From positions 14,276,164 to 14,340,163 of the forward strand of contig CM064571.1 of assembly GCA_032716605.1 (NCBI GenBank): a DNA stretch of 64,000 nt. The letters are read 5' to 3'. Made by a program: the position numbers and the translations under genes. The notes under the pieces are model-generated. The model saw only the letters and a program-made list of their open reading frames with translations. It searched no databases and was not told where the DNA came from. Source of the stretch: Paralithodes platypus (Eukaryota > Arthropoda > Malacostraca > Decapoda > Lithodidae). Within the stretch, counting starts at the first letter, position 1. Each line of letters opens with the position of its first letter. Positions 1 to 12,182 of the stretch are shown piece after piece.

Positions 1-2304
1 TGTGGAGAGGCGGCATAATTGAAGCAAGTTCCTCGGAACAATTGCTGTGAAAATATCTGTAGAATAATGCAAGGGATTCAACGTTTCTTCGTATGGATAA
101 TGTAGGAAGGTCCTGTGTGATTGCAGGGTTATTGATTAATCGAATAGCTTTATTTTGAATTTTGTCCAACTGCCTCAATGCAACCACTCCACTTCCACCC
201 CACAGAGGTGAACAGTAATCCATCTGAGAACGCACATGACTTTTATATATTACGGCCAACTGCTCGTCAGTGAAGAATTCTCGAACTCTGTACAGGAGTC
301 CCAGTTTTTTAGAGGCATTCTTAGCAATGCTTCTAACATAATGTGTCCAGCTCAAGTTAGTAGTTAATGTTACACCGAGAATGTCAATACTAGGGGAAGT
401 GGGAATATTTACATCATTCAAAAATGTATGGGAGTCAGTGAGATTCTGTCGGTTAGAAAATTGAATGTACTTGGTTTTCTGTGCATTAAAGGAAACTAGA
501 TTCTCTTGTCCCCATTCATTAATTCTAGAAAGGTCCTGGTTCAGAGAAATTGCAGTGTTTATTTTTGAATTTATAAGATCGGGTTGGGTGAAAGAATTGG
601 TAAATGTGAAGGAACTGTGGAGTGTTGAGTCATCTGCGTAGGAATGTATTGGATTATGAGTGGTAGATATTAGATCACTGATATGAATGCAGAGTTGGGG
701 CAAAACTGATCCCTGGGGAACACCAGCATTTATGGAGTGAAATTGAGAATAAAGGCCATCTACCATTACACGTATTTTTCTGTTATGAAGATAAGAAGAA
801 ATTAGTGGAACTAATGATGCAAGGCCGTAGTGTGACATCTTCGACAATAAGGATTGATGCCAGACTCTATCAAATGCCTTTGATATATCCAGTGCTATTG
901 CATGTGTTTCACCATGTTGGTCTGTAGCTTGGTTGATTTGATGCGTAAGAAGGCAAAGAATGTCTGCAGTTGATCGACATCCTCTAAAACCATATTGCCT
1001 ATCACTGATTAATTTATTATTCTCCAGATGCTTAATTATGTGATTATTTAATATAATTTCAAAGACTTTGCCAAGAGTGGAAGTTATAGCTATTGGTCTG
1101 TAGTTTGATGGATCTGAAGAGGCACCTTTTTTAGGAACTGGATGGATGTTTGCCTCTTTCCAGGGTACTGGGAAGCATGAGGTATGAGTACACAGACGGA
1201 AAAAATTTGCCAATACAGGAGCGAGCACCAAGGAGCAATTCTTAAGTACTATTGGAGGAATTTCATCTGGACCAGGAGCCTTATGTACCGAGAGATTCTG
1301 CAAAATAGTTTTGACATGTCTGGTGTGGATCTTAAGTGAGGGAATTTCAGGCGAATTAAAATTAAGTACAGGGACATCTTGATTTATTTCATCTAAGGTT
1401 GAGTTGGTGGAGAAAATATCCGCAAGAAGGTTAGCTTTACCTCGTGGGTCACTTACAAGATTGCCAGTCGGAGATTTTAATGGTGGAATGGATGAAGCAG
1501 TAGTGAAGTTGGATTTGAATGAGTTAAGAGTAGACCAAAATATTTTGTTATTATTTGGATTATTTAGAAGTTTATTTGCCTGCTATGGAGAAAGTTTGAT
1601 TTAGTTAGGTTTAATACAGTTTTGGCATGATTTCTGATGTTTCTAAAGTAATTAAAGGCTGCATGTGTTTTTTATCTTGTGTATGCATTGTAGGCTATTG
1701 CTTTTTGTTCAGTTACTCTAGCACAATTATGGTCAAACCATTTAGGTGAATTAGATCTTTTACTGTACTTTTGATGAGGAATAAAAGTTTCCATTCCAAT
1801 TTTTACAAAATCTTGTATGTGGCTCAAGGTGGAGTGTGCATCATTAGAAAAGAAAGAGGTCCAGGGAATATCAATAAAGAAACCTTGAAGACCCTCCCAG
1901 TCTGCCCTATCGTAATGCCATTTAGTCACCAAAACAAGTTCAGAGTGGGAAGGTGTGGTACTGTAGGTGATAGAGAGGTGGCCTGTATCAGACAGTGATC
2001 AGAAGATCCAAGCGGGGACCTCACTGTGACATCATAATTTTCTGAATTGGTTGTTAAAAATAAGTCCAGCAGGTGGGAATTATGATTAGGATTATCTGGT
2101 ACACGGGTGGGTTGGTTGACTAGTTGAGTGAGATTAAATGAGTCTGCAAATAGCTCGCATTCAAGACCAGCATCATCAGTTCTGGCTGAATGAGTGAGCC
2201 ATTCAACATTATGGACATTAAAATCATCCAACACAGTGATTTCAGAAGAAGCATTTAAGTTGAGGACACTGAGTTGTGAGGACAGAGAATCAAAAAGACT
2301 TTGC
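1..2304 (-). pseudogene. Jockey-like LINE, family A: endonuclease-RT relic, 5' truncated
   Basis: Read on the minus strand, this is the ORF2 of a non-LTR retrotransposon. An APE-type endonuclease part lies at about 1,930-2,300 (DDFNVHNVEWL in place of the usual GDFN motif, then PLGSSDH). The linker follows at 1,672-1,932. The reverse transcriptase runs open from about 1,575 to the window edge, with SKAFDRVWH near 875-900, AGVPQGSVL near 700-730 and catalytic YADD at 629-640. A stop at 1,672 and a 1-base frameshift near 1,575 break it. The N-terminal endonuclease half is missing where the minisatellite begins. The RT block itself has no stop, so the copy is only moderately old. The 3' end lies outside the window. 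Jockey/CR1-group membership is inferred from motif wording; the clade is not certain. Confidence 0.85.
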
Positions 2305-4813
2305 TCTTACCCTGGATATCATCCGGATATATTATAAGAGCGGAGCTTACTGCACCATCGATATCATCCGGATATATTATAAGAGCGAAGCTGACTGCAC
2401 CCTGGATATCATCCGGATATATTATAAGAGCGGAGCTGACTGAACCCTGGATATCATCCGGATATATTATAAGAGCGAAGCTGACTGCGCCCTGGTATCA
2501 TCCGGATATATTATAAGAGCGGAGCTGACTGCACCCTGGATATCATCCGGATATATTATAAGAGCGGAGCTGACTGCACCCTGGATATCATCCGGATATA
2601 TTATAAGAGCGGAGCTGACTACACCCTGGATATCATCCGGATATATTATAAGAGCGGAGCTGACTGCACCCTGGATATCATCCGGATATATTATAAGAGC
2701 GGAGCTGACTGCACCCTGGATATAATCCGGATATATTATAAGAGCGGAGCTGACTGCACCATGGATATCATCCGGATATATTATAAGAGCGAAGCTGACT
2801 GCACCCTGGATATCATCCGGATATATTATAAGAGTGGAGCTGACTGCACCATGGATATCATCCGGATATATTATAAGAGCGGAGCTGACTGCACCCTGGA
2901 TATCATCCGGATATATTATAAGAACGGAGCTGACTGCACCCTGGATATCATCCGGATATATTATAAGAGCGGAGCTGTCGACTGCACCCTGGATATCATC
3001 CGGATATATTATAAGAGAGGAGCTGACTGCACCCTGGATATCATCCGGATATATTATAAGAGCGTAGCTGACTGCACCCTGGATATCATCCGGATATATT
3101 ATAAGAGCGGAGCTGACTGCACCCTGGATATCATCCGGATATATTATAAGAGCGGAGCTGACTGCACCCTGGATATCATCCGGATATATTATAAGAGCGG
3201 AGCTGACTGCACCCTGGATATCATCCGGATATATTATAAGAGCGGAACTGACTGCACCATGGATATCATCCGGATATATTATAAGAGCGGAGCTGACTGC
3301 ACCCTGGATATCATCCGGATATATTGTAAGAGCGGAGCTGACTGCACCCTGGATATCATCCGGATATATTGTAAGAGCGGAGCTGACTGCACCCTGGATA
3401 TCATCCGGATATATTATAAGAGCGGAGCTGACTGCACCCTGGATATCATCCGGATATATTGTAAGAGCGGAGCTGACTGCACCCTGGATATCATCCGGAT
3501 ATATTATAAGAGCGGAGCTGACTGCACCCTGGATATCATCCGGATATATTATAAGAGCGGAGCTGACTGCACCCTGGATATCATCCGGATATATTATAAG
3601 AGCGGAGCTGACTGCACCCTGGATATCATCCGGATATATTATAAGAGCGGAGCTGACTGCACCCTGGATATCATCCGGATATATTATAAGAGCGGAGCTG
3701 ACTGCACCCTGGATATCATCCGGATATATTATAAGAGCGGAGCTGACTGCACCCTGGATATCATCCGGATATATTATTAGAGCGGAGCTGACTGCACCAT
3801 GGATATCATCCGGATATATTATAAGAGCGGAGCTGACTGCACCCTGGATATCATCCGGATATATTATAAGAGCGGAGCTGACTGCACCATGGATATCATC
3901 CGGATATATTATAAGAGCGGAGCTGACTGCACCCTGGATATCATCCGGATATATTATAGGAGCGGAGCTGACTGCACCATGGATATCATCCGGATATATT
4001 ATAAGAGCGGAGCTGACTGCACCCTGGATATCATCCGGATATATTATAAGAGCGGAGCTGACTGCACCATGGATATCATCCGGATATATTATAAGAGCGA
4101 AGCTGACTGCACCCTGGATATCATCCGGATATATTGTAAGAGTGGAGCTGACTGCACCCTGGATATCATCCGGATATATTGTAAGAGCGGAGCTGACTGC
4201 ACCCTGGATATCATCCGGATATATTATAAGAGCGGAGCTGACTGCACCCTGGATATCATCCGGATATATTGTAAGAGCGGAGCTGACTGCACCCTGGATA
4301 TCATCCGGATATATTATAAGAGCGGAGCTGACTGCACCCTGGATATCATCCGGATATATTATAAGAGCGGAGCTGACTGCACCCTGGATATCATCCGGAT
4401 ATATTATAAGAGCGGAGGTGACTGCACCCTGGATATCATCCGGATATATTATAAGAGCGGAGCTGACTGCACCCTGGATATCATCCGGATATATTATAAG
4501 AGCGGAGCTGACTGCACCATGGATATCATCCGGATATATTATAAGAGCGGAGCTGATTGCACCCTGGATATCATCCGGATATATTATAAGAGCGGAGCTG
4601 ACTGCACCATGGATATCATCCGGATATATTATAAGAGCGGAGCTGACTGCACCCTGGATATCATCCGGATATATTATAAGAGCGGAGCTGACTGCACCAT
4701 GGATATCATCCGGATATATTATAAGAGCGTAGCTGACTGCACCCTGGATATCATCCGGATATATTATAAGAGCGGAGCTGACTGCACCATGGATATCATC
4801 CGGATATATTATG
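2305..4813. repeat. Minisatellite, 45-bp unit, 56 copies
   Basis: A head-to-tail array of a 45-bp unit containing GGATATCATCCGGATATAT and ending GAGCTGACTGCACC. By unit spacing there are 56 copies; only one 1-bp deletion (near 2,490) and one 3-bp insertion (near 2,978) disturb the register. Because 45 is divisible by 3 and two plus-strand frames of the unit lack stops, long reading frames appear by construction. The unit contains TCCGGA and GATATC palindromes. Variants are not random. A CTG to ATG change recurs at 2,761, 2,851, 3,259, 3,799, 3,889, 3,979, 4,069, 4,519, 4,609, 4,699 and 4,789, often every 90 bp. A TAT to TGT change pattern repeats exactly 810 bp apart. It separates family A from a CR1 tail. 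Confidence 0.97.
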
Positions 4814-4844
4814 CTTCATGAGAACCAAGGTCTATATACAACTA

Positions 4845-5130
4845 GTAAAGAACATAAGAACATTAGAAAATGGGAGTCTGCAGAGAGTCGAGTGGCCCAC
4901 ACACGGCAGATTCCTGTCACACCCAACCCATCTCGTCCATATGACTATCTAATTTTATCTTGAAGCTCTCTATCGTTCTTGATTCTACTATACAGTATTT
5001 AGCACACGGTAGCCTATTCCACATATCTACAACTCTGTTTCTACCGAAAAATGTACAGTGTAAAAATCCATCTTGGGGACTTCCTTCAAGCCTTATATGA
5101 TGGAGGGGAGGTCTAGGGAGGAAACTAAAA
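4845..5130 (-). mobile_element. CR1 family D, 3'-end fragment
   Basis: The plus strand reads AAGAACATAAGAACATTAG and then GGGAGTCTGCAGAGAG, which is the reverse complement of the CTTATGTT-type tail and 3' UTR seen complete at 45,652-45,900, 50,690-50,790 and 61,700-61,825. The last coding part (CCATATGA, the histidine-methionine end of ORF2) is recognisable near 4,935. Similarity fades by about 5,130, so this is a strongly 5'-truncated insertion. It is more diverged than the other D tails. Confidence 0.75.
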
Positions 5131-5559
5131 ACATTACAAACAAATTAATGACAAAAAATTCGACCTTACACAATCAAGATTGTCAAGATAGTCTTTGCCC
5201 TACCAAACTGGTCCCTACCTTAAATATCAGGGATATATATATATATACAGTAAATACACTCGAGGAAAACAAACTATACCCACACTAAGGCTCTAAACAT
5301 TCTGGAAGTGAGTCGAAATCCTGTGATAATACAGTACAGACATATGTTTCACCCGGTGTATTCCGTTCACACAAAAATATACTCGGCTCACCAGTGCAAA
5401 GATTGTTTTCATATTATTTCTGAAGTGTACACTCATAGTTATATCCCTACATAATTATAGACAAGTCCTTCACCTCAATAAATTTTTCACTCATATTTCA
5501 CATATTCGTTGCGATTATTGGAGGACCCGCAAATCCTATTCCCGAGCAACATGATTCAC
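5131..5559. other. Unassigned, AT-rich
   Basis: I see no supportable gene or repeat here beyond a short TA run near 5,235. Short reading frames have no domain or codon signal. Confidence 0.5.
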
Positions 5560-5935
5560 TGGCTGTGGGGAAGGGATTAGGATAGAACAATACCATCAGT
5601 AGATAACATGACAGATATTACTATATTTCATGCATTATTATGCTTGCTTCTACTTCAAACACTATTTACTTGTGTTCTGATAGACAGTATAGCTCAAAAC
5701 ATGTCTTTTGAATTGGATTAGAAAGGTGTCTTCTTCATTTTTCCAGGCCCACGGTGCTGTGTCGGGAAACCCCGTCTCACCTATATATAATATGAGATCG
5801 AATCCTGGCTGGGTATAGGTGATAAGTAATATATATGAAAGTCAGTTGTAGATATTTGTAATAAATGTATACAATATATCCTATTCATGAAGTCAAGTTC
5901 TGACAATACATTCATATTTGTTTTCACAAACTCAC
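5560..5935 (-). repeat. Dispersed repeat H, partial copy with tRNA-like segment
   Basis: The orientation of H is defined by the copy at 26,520-27,330. Here the reverse complement of 26,700-26,905 is recognisable (GGGGAAGGGATTAGGATAG, TTTCATGCATTATTATG, TTGAATTGGATTAGAAAG). A tRNA-like stretch follows on the plus strand at about 5,752-5,825 (box B-like GATCGAATCC at 5,803) and then the shared body GGTGATAAGTAATATATATG. The same order, H then tRNA-like then GGTGATAAG, occurs at 44,000-44,480 in the other orientation, so these parts travel together. Confidence 0.7.
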
Positions 5936-6309
5936 CAATTAATTTACAAATAAACCCAACTAATGAAATCTATGAAAGTAATGAATACATGTGGTACTCC
6001 AAGGGCTCGAACCTAGGATACTTTAATCGAAATTCCGCACACTAAGCGTTAGGCTTTCAAGACAGTTAAAGGTTTATACACAAGCTTACGATATATTATG
6101 CATTCTCTAATACTGCATATTAATCTTAGCCTGTACATATACACAACTGAACTCTGATATTGTATTGATTAGACTAATGGAAGGGGTAATTAATGGGGCA
6201 CTTAGCCACAAAGGAAGACATAATATATATACTTAAATTAATTGTAATTTAGGAAACTTGGTCCTGACCGATGCTATTGCTTCCTATGCAGTGCAATATA
6301 TATATGACT
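5936..6309. other. Unassigned; contains a weak tRNA-like patch at 5,990-6,055 (minus)
   Basis: The minus strand shows GGTTCGAGCCC, a good box B match, about 40 bases after GCTTAGTGTGCGG. This resembles the head of a tRNA-derived SINE. No cloverleaf can be closed and no 3' body was matched to other copies, so it is reported only as tRNA-like. The remainder has no recognised content. Confidence 0.4.
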
Positions 6310-6990
6310 TCCAATGCCTCCAAACCCCAATTTCTCTTCTATCTAGCCGTCGCAATCTTCCACAAAACTAACACTTACTCTTCAACAATACACAAATCTA
6401 CCTTTTATCTTCTCTCAATATTCTTGGTGTATCTTTTTCTTTTGACCTTTTTGGAAAGATAATTTACCACTCTTGCTATTACAGCTTCCCATAAGTTTGG
6501 TGTGCTCAACCATCTCCGTGGGTTCTTCACCTCTGTACCGGGGCACTGTGCGCCCGTGTATCTAGTATTGTTTGCATGTATGGGGAGGTTCCACTCATAA
6601 CACACTTCTCGAAAGGGTAGAGTCAAAAGCATTTTGTCTCATCAATTCACCTCCTCTTACTCTTTGTTGCATCTCTCTCATTCTTCTACCACTATTACTA
6701 TAATCAGTATTCTTTAGAGCTTTCTCAGTGTATACCTTCTCCCTCACGGAGAGTGGGGGGCACCTGACTTTCAACATATTTCCACCCCTATTTTGTCCAA
6801 CTCTCTAACCCAAGATTGAGCCGAGTTTACCAGTATTTCTTCTACTCAACAAGTAAGCTCTGGAACTCTCCCCTTCAATCTGTCTTTCCTTCATGCTATG
6901 ACTTAAACTGCTTCAAGCTCCAAGTGTCCAGACATTTGATGTACTGTACCTTGAATTCGAACCTCTATCACTCTTTCAACTTTGAGGGGG
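6310..6990 (+). pseudogene. Jockey-like LINE, family B: RT C-terminal fragment
   Basis: This is the C-terminal third of a family B ORF2, alignable in pieces to 34,190-35,040 on the other strand. It reads from the NILGVSFSFDL block (6,410) through GVLNHLRGFFTS (6,500) and the SILSHQF segment (6,640) to YFFYSTSKLWNS (6,830) and FKLQVSRHL (6,920). It is broken by several frameshifts and stops and lacks the endonuclease and the polymerase core. It points opposite to the larger B copy just downstream, so it is an independent insertion. Confidence 0.75.
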
Positions 6991-7084
6991 CGGGGCACTT
7001 GTTACAGACAGTTTGCCTTTTGTCTCCTTAATACACATAGAAAACAAAATATATATATATATTTTTTTTTCTCTCACTTAGAAC

Positions 7085-7440
7085 ACACCCCTCAATGCAA
7101 GCAACTTAACACTGCAATTGAATGGCATGTAGATTATAAAGCAAATTATACAGTGTATGACAAACCAACGGTAGAGACCATTCTATATTCTTTATTAAAC
7201 CATTACTACAGTATCAACATAATAGGGAAGTTGTCTCTGGCTCTCTTCATATCTTCTCTCGCTCTCTTTCTCTCTCTCTGTACCGTATGTGCGTGTGTTC
7301 TTGTATGTGCTCTCATATCATATACACCAGTCGCCCCAACTTATAAGAGGATAAATACAACCCTCTCTTATGTTATTCTATTGGTCGATCGAGTCAAGTC
7401 TGCCCTGATCGCGCTCTATGTAGGAGCCTAGCTGAACAGA
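7085..7440 (-). repeat. Dispersed repeat H, partial copy
   Basis: Reverse complement of the right half of the H copy at 26,980-27,330. It shares GCAATTGAATGGCATGTA, TTCTTTATTAAACCATTA, a CT-rich stretch, CTTATAAGAGGA, CTCTCTTATGTTATTCTATT and the block CTGCCCTGATCGCGCTC. A short A/T run at 7,050-7,075 lies at the left. No coding capacity. Confidence 0.75.
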
Positions 7441-10400
7441 TAGATATAAGCGACGGTTCGTAATACATTTTTCTACACACATAATTTACCGCCTTGCCTA
7501 GTGGCCCTAGTCTAATGTATTGTTTGAGCAAGGTGACAGATGTAGTGTAGGATGAAGGATAACTTGAATTAGGGAGAGAGTTCCAGAGTTCACTAGTTGA
7601 GTAGAAGAAAGATTGGGAAAATTTGTCAATTCTTAGATTCAAGAGTTGGACAGAATAGGATTGGGACTGCATTGAAAGGCGGGTGCCTCACTAGCCACAA
7701 GGGAGGGTGTCTGCACTGAGAGAACTCTGAAGAACACTGATTTTCGTAATAGTTATAGAAGAGTGAAGGAGATGCAACATTGCAGCACATAAAAAGTGTT
7801 TGTAGGGAACTAGTAAGAGGAAGTGAATTGATGAGGCGAAATGCTTTTGACTCTACTCTTTCACGAAGTGTGGTATGGGTGGAACCTCCTCACACATGCG
7901 AAAAGTATTCGATACATGGGCGTACTGTGCCCCTATACAGAGCAAGAAGCTGTGCGGGGGTGAAGAACCCACAGAAACGGTCGAGCACACCTAACTTCTT
8001 TCCAAGAAAGGTTGGATGAAAAAGGTACACCAAGGATATTTAGAGAAAGTTAAGGGTTGATTTGTGTAATTTTGAAGAGTACTTGATAGTCTTGTGTAGG
8101 ACTGCGACGGGTAGACAGAGGGAGAAATTGGGTCTTGGAGGCGTTGAAAGTAACAAGATTATCTCTGCCCCAATCAGAAATAATTGATAGATCAGAAGAT
8201 AGGCGTGCTATGGCCTCGTCAATTTACTTTTGGAGTGATTGCATACTGGGTTGTTGTTGCAAACTAGTTGAATAGTGTAAGGCAGAGTAATCAGCATTTT
8301 AGTGGATGTAGAGGTACAGTTGAAGAGATCATTAATGAATATTGGAAAGAGACCTGGAGACAAGACAGAACCCTGAGGAACACCTGAGTTGATAGGTTGA
8401 GAAAGTGAGTGATGGCCGTCCACAACTGCAGCTATTGAACGGTCAGAAAGGAAATCGGAGACAAAGTCACAGATAGAGGGATAGAAACCGAAGGATTGTA
8501 GTTTGGAAATTAGAGATTTGTGTCAGACTCGATCGAAGGCTTTCGGATGTCTAGCGCAATAGAAAAAGTCTCACGAAAGGAGGATGACCAAGAGTTAGTA
8601 TGATAAGCAAGGAGATCACCAGTAGAGCGACCCCTAAGGAAGCCATACTGGCAATCTGAGAGGAGATTATGAGAAGAGAAATGCTTAAGAAATGTTGAAG
8701 TAAGAATAGTTTTAAAAAAAATTGGGGATGCAAGAAATGAGAGCAATTGAACGATAGTTGGAGGGTTGACAGCGGTCACCCTTCTTTGAGACAGGTTGAA
8801 TGAGAGCAAACTTCCAGCAAAAGGGGAAGACGTTAAAGGAGAGACAGAGACGGAAGAGTTTACCTAGGCAGGGAGTCAGCACGGAAGCACAGCTTTGAGT
8901 AGGCTACAGCAGGAGGAACACCATTTGAACCGTACTACTTCTTAGTATTATGTCCAGAGAGGGTAGAAAGTACATCTTTAGAAGAGATTACGATATTAGG
9001 CATAAGTAGGAGAGAGGGTGGCGAAGAGGGAGGAATAGCACCGGAATCATCCAAGGTGGAGTTTCTAGCTAAAGTTTAAGCGAAGAGTTCAGCTTTGTCA
9101 GAGGAAGAAGTGATAGTTTTGCCATCAGATTGGAAAAAGGGAGGGAAAGACAAGGAAGACATTTTCTTTTAGAGTTTTTTGGCTAGATGCCAGAAAGCTT
9201 GGAAAGAGCTAGAGTTGGATAGTTCAGTGTATTTATTATTGATGAAAGAGTGTTTGACGATTCGAAGAACAAATTTGGCTTGATTCCGGGCAGAAACATA
9301 GGAAGAATGCAATTCTTGAGTTTGAAGGCGTCGGTACTGTTTGAATGCTTCCTCCTTATTGCGGACAGCAGTAGAACAAGCGTGATTAAACAAAGATTTG
9401 TTTGCATTAGTCTAAGAGAAAGAAACTGGGATGTATGCCTCCATGCCCGATAGGATTACCTCTGTAATGCGTTCAGCACTCTCCGAGGGTTACCGGCCAT
9501 GGAAGCAAAAATCATACCATGGGAAGTCAAAGAAGTACTGCCAAAGAGCCTCCCAGTCGGCAGTGCCAAAGTGCCACAAAGTGCTGGCTGGGAGGATTGG
9601 GTGGCCATACTGGAGAGATAGGACAAGTGGCAGAGATGAGTTTATGGTCGGAGGAGCCCAAAGGAGAGAAAAGATCGACAGTACAAGCGGAAGGATTAGA
9701 AATTAGAAACAAGTCTAGAATGTTGGGCCGATCTCCGAAGCGATCCGGGATATACAGTAGGTGGGTTGCTGAACCAACTGCTCTAGGTCATTTAGGATAG
9801 AAAAGATGTAGGCTTGTTCACCAGGTTGGTCAGTGGAATGAAAGGAGTACCATTGGCGGTGGTGAACGTTGTGCGAAAGGAGAGACAGATAGGATGTGTT
9901 CCACTTTAGAGTTTAGATAGTCAAAGAATTTGGGGAAGTCAGTGGAGTTGGGGGAAAGATAGACAGCACAGAAATATTTAGTATGAGAGTGACTAGATAG
10001 TTTGAGCCATAAAGTTGAGAATTCGAAGGAGTCGAAGTCGGGAACATGAGAGCAAGTGAGTTTGTTATGGACATATACACAATATCCGCCTTTGGCATTG
10101 AAACTAGGATAGAGATAGTAGGAGGGTACAGAGAAGGGCTTGCTGTCAGTACTCCCAGACAACTGAGTTTCGGTGAGAAAGAGAAAATCAGGGTTGGCAG
10201 AGAAGAGGTGGTGTTCAACAGAGTAGAAGTTAGAGGAAAGGTCACGAATGTTGCAAAAGTTGATAGTGAGAGTGTCAGGTCGCGGTCCAACACACATTGG
10301 TGGGTCGTTGGGTGAGTGGTCCCCCCCCCACCCCCGGGGGAACTCCGAGGCTGGGCCATGTTTTGTCATCTTTTATTTATTTTTTTAGATTTTGGTATAT

Positions 10401-10560
10401 TGGAAAGAAGTATAGTGTGCTTGTGTGGTGTAGTGTTAAAGAGAGAGAGTGTTTTTGTGATAGCTAGCTGGATAACTCTCAGTGTAAGTGAGGCACAAAG
10501 AAAATCAGTAAGAGAGGCCAAGCAAATGAAACAGGAGTTTCAGCGACTCTTTATCACATA
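7440..10560 (-). pseudogene. Jockey-like LINE, family B: near full-length ORF2 relic
   Basis: Order on the minus strand is as follows. Possible 5' leader at 10,370-10,560. Endonuclease from 10,300 (NFCNIRDLSSNF, FLFLTETQLSG) to PLGSSDHKLI near 9,660. Linker near 9,170-9,400. Reverse transcriptase with NLLSDCQYGFLRGRSTGD near 8,650 and SGVPQGSVLSP near 8,380. A C-terminal end with SFFYSTSELWNSLP near 7,590. The element copies its RNA at a nicked target site, using the endonuclease to prime reverse transcription. At least half a dozen frame changes interrupt it, including just after the endonuclease core and around the polymerase palm, so it is dead. The YADD-equivalent is shifted out of frame near 8,290. 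The leader is C-rich on the plus strand (10,320-10,340). The 3' tail was not resolved. Confidence 0.85.
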
Positions 10561-10569
10561 CCTATAGCC

Positions 10570-10930
10570 ACTCCTGGTTCTAGCCCTGTTCGATTGATGC
10601 GTACAATATCCCCATAATAGGAGATTTCACACATCCACATCGGCGAATCCGTGTTTGGCAATAGTCTTGGGAAAAATTGGCCCCGACTGCAATTTCTGCA
10701 CGCATTCAATAGAATAGAACCACATACATCCGACCAAGAACCGGCTGAAATACGACCATAATCGGCATACCACCGACCACGAACCGAATGTAGGAACATT
10801 TGAATTTAACGGTCATTTTCAGAAGCCGACTGAAACCGAATAATGAAGACTATATAAGATCGATAACCGACTAAATAGCATTGTTACCGACCATATGCGG
10901 TTTACGTCCCGAATACATTTGCGACCGTCA
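10570..10930. repeat. Short-word repeat region, CCGA words, with shared core
   Basis: CCGA occurs about ten times between 10,680 and 10,970, usually as CCGACY or CCGAAT, roughly every 10-25 bases; about one would be expected by chance. A core TTTGAATTTAACGGTCATT sits at 10,800-10,819. The same core with one extra T sits inside the CGAGT-word region at 15,660-15,681, and the surrounding word spacing also lines up. No protein-coding signal was recognised. Confidence 0.6.
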
Positions 10931-10947
10931 CCAAATCATATCCACTT

Positions 10948-10990
10948 GGCTATATAAAAGGTGCCGAGAAGCATTCGTATCTCATTATTT
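10948..10990 (+). promoter_or_regulatory. Possible RNA polymerase II core promoter (TATA + initiator)
   Basis: GGCTATATAAAAGG is followed about 30 bases later by CTCATTA, close to the arthropod initiator. No supported gene follows. It could belong to an unrecognised LTR or be chance. Confidence 0.25.
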
Positions 10991-12182
10991 ATCATGCTGT
11001 TCCAGTCTGCTGAGTGTGCGGTTTTCAGTCAGATACATGCGGGAACGTTTGGATGTTAAACTTGTTCAGAAAATACTTGATCGGCAACAGACGTATGACC
11101 GTATTCGTGGTTGGTCTGCTGTGTTCGAATTAATTCTGCTATATGCGGCCGCCCTAACCCATGCTTTCCTTATTGCCCCGCATGCATCAGAATATATGTG
11201 GCCTAATGCGTGCACGGTCGGGGTAATGCGCATGTATGAGGGATGATTGTGCACCACGCAGACTTGGACGGAATGTTCCCAAATGAAGCAGCATGTTCCA
11301 AACCAACTTCCGAATTGATCAGCATGTATCCGAATGAATCAGACCTTAACCAACATATTGTAGACCACAATCCGCATACATCGCATGCGGCCTCAAAAGG
11401 TGAGCATGTTGAACTTTTTGGCGACTCGAATGTACACCCATCCACCCTACTACTGCCGACCTTCTAGGACCTTCATACGCATGTTGCCGCTAGTTGCAGA
11501 ATGTCTTGCAGAATGTCTTGCAGAATACATCCCACATGCTTGTTCAGCAATATACAGCTTTACACTCTGGATGAGTGAAAGCCCCTTTTGGCTCGACAAT
11601 GTGTTCACAAAAAAAAAAAAATCTTACATTCTGTGAAGGACGTTCACCCTATAATGCTACTATTTATGGTGGCATTTACAAGGGGAAATGCCTTCTAAGG
11701 AAACATAACGAAAGTTGTTGTCAACCGAGTTCTTGAGATCGAATGTATTTCGGTCAAGTACACTCCATTAACCTGCTCTATTTGCAGTGATACTAACACA
11801 AGGCTGCCAGAAGCTCGACCATGTATATGATTATCTTTTTAATCCCAAGTATATTTTTTATCTCTTGGTGTACAGTACGTCTGTGTGCTTGTGCGTAGGT
11901 CTAAGGGGGGGGGGGGGGGGCAGAGAGTGTTTGTGATAATGTGATAGTGCAAGATGTTTGTGGCATGGTGCAAAAGTAAGGTACAAAATTGAATATACAA
12001 TTTTCATAAATATTTTTTTTAATTACGAGTGATTCAAGAAGTTAATTTGCCATCATATATTGTTACATAAAAGCACAGTATCTGAGAACAAGGACAGTAT
12101 AAGCATTATAATTCAAGTTCCTATAAATGTTTGTGAATATATTTCTTGCCTGTGAAATAATTAACGAGGGATAATATATTGT
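10991..12182. other. Unassigned; G16 tract at 11,905-11,920
   Basis: I recognise no gene. The region is richer in CG-containing words (GCATGCGG, CCGAATGA) than its flanks up to about 11,530. A tandem duplication TTGCAGAATGTC occurs at 11,493-11,524, an A13 run near 11,607 and an uninterrupted run of 16 G at 11,905. Short reading frames exist but match no family I know. Confidence 0.45.

Noticed and set aside
2305..4813. CRISPR array
   Set aside because: Repeats are contiguous without unique spacers, and the sequence is eukaryotic.
2761..4821. Two long repetitive proteins of about 340 residues in the minisatellite
   Set aside because: The 45-bp unit is a multiple of three with two stop-free frames, so long frames arise automatically. 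One unit has an in-frame stop and there is no signal peptide, promoter or splice context.
10881..11246. Possible 121-codon gene downstream of the TATA-like box
   Set aside because: No recognisable domain, it opens without an ATG (TTG at 10,881), and there is no similarity to anything in the window; not enough to call a gene.
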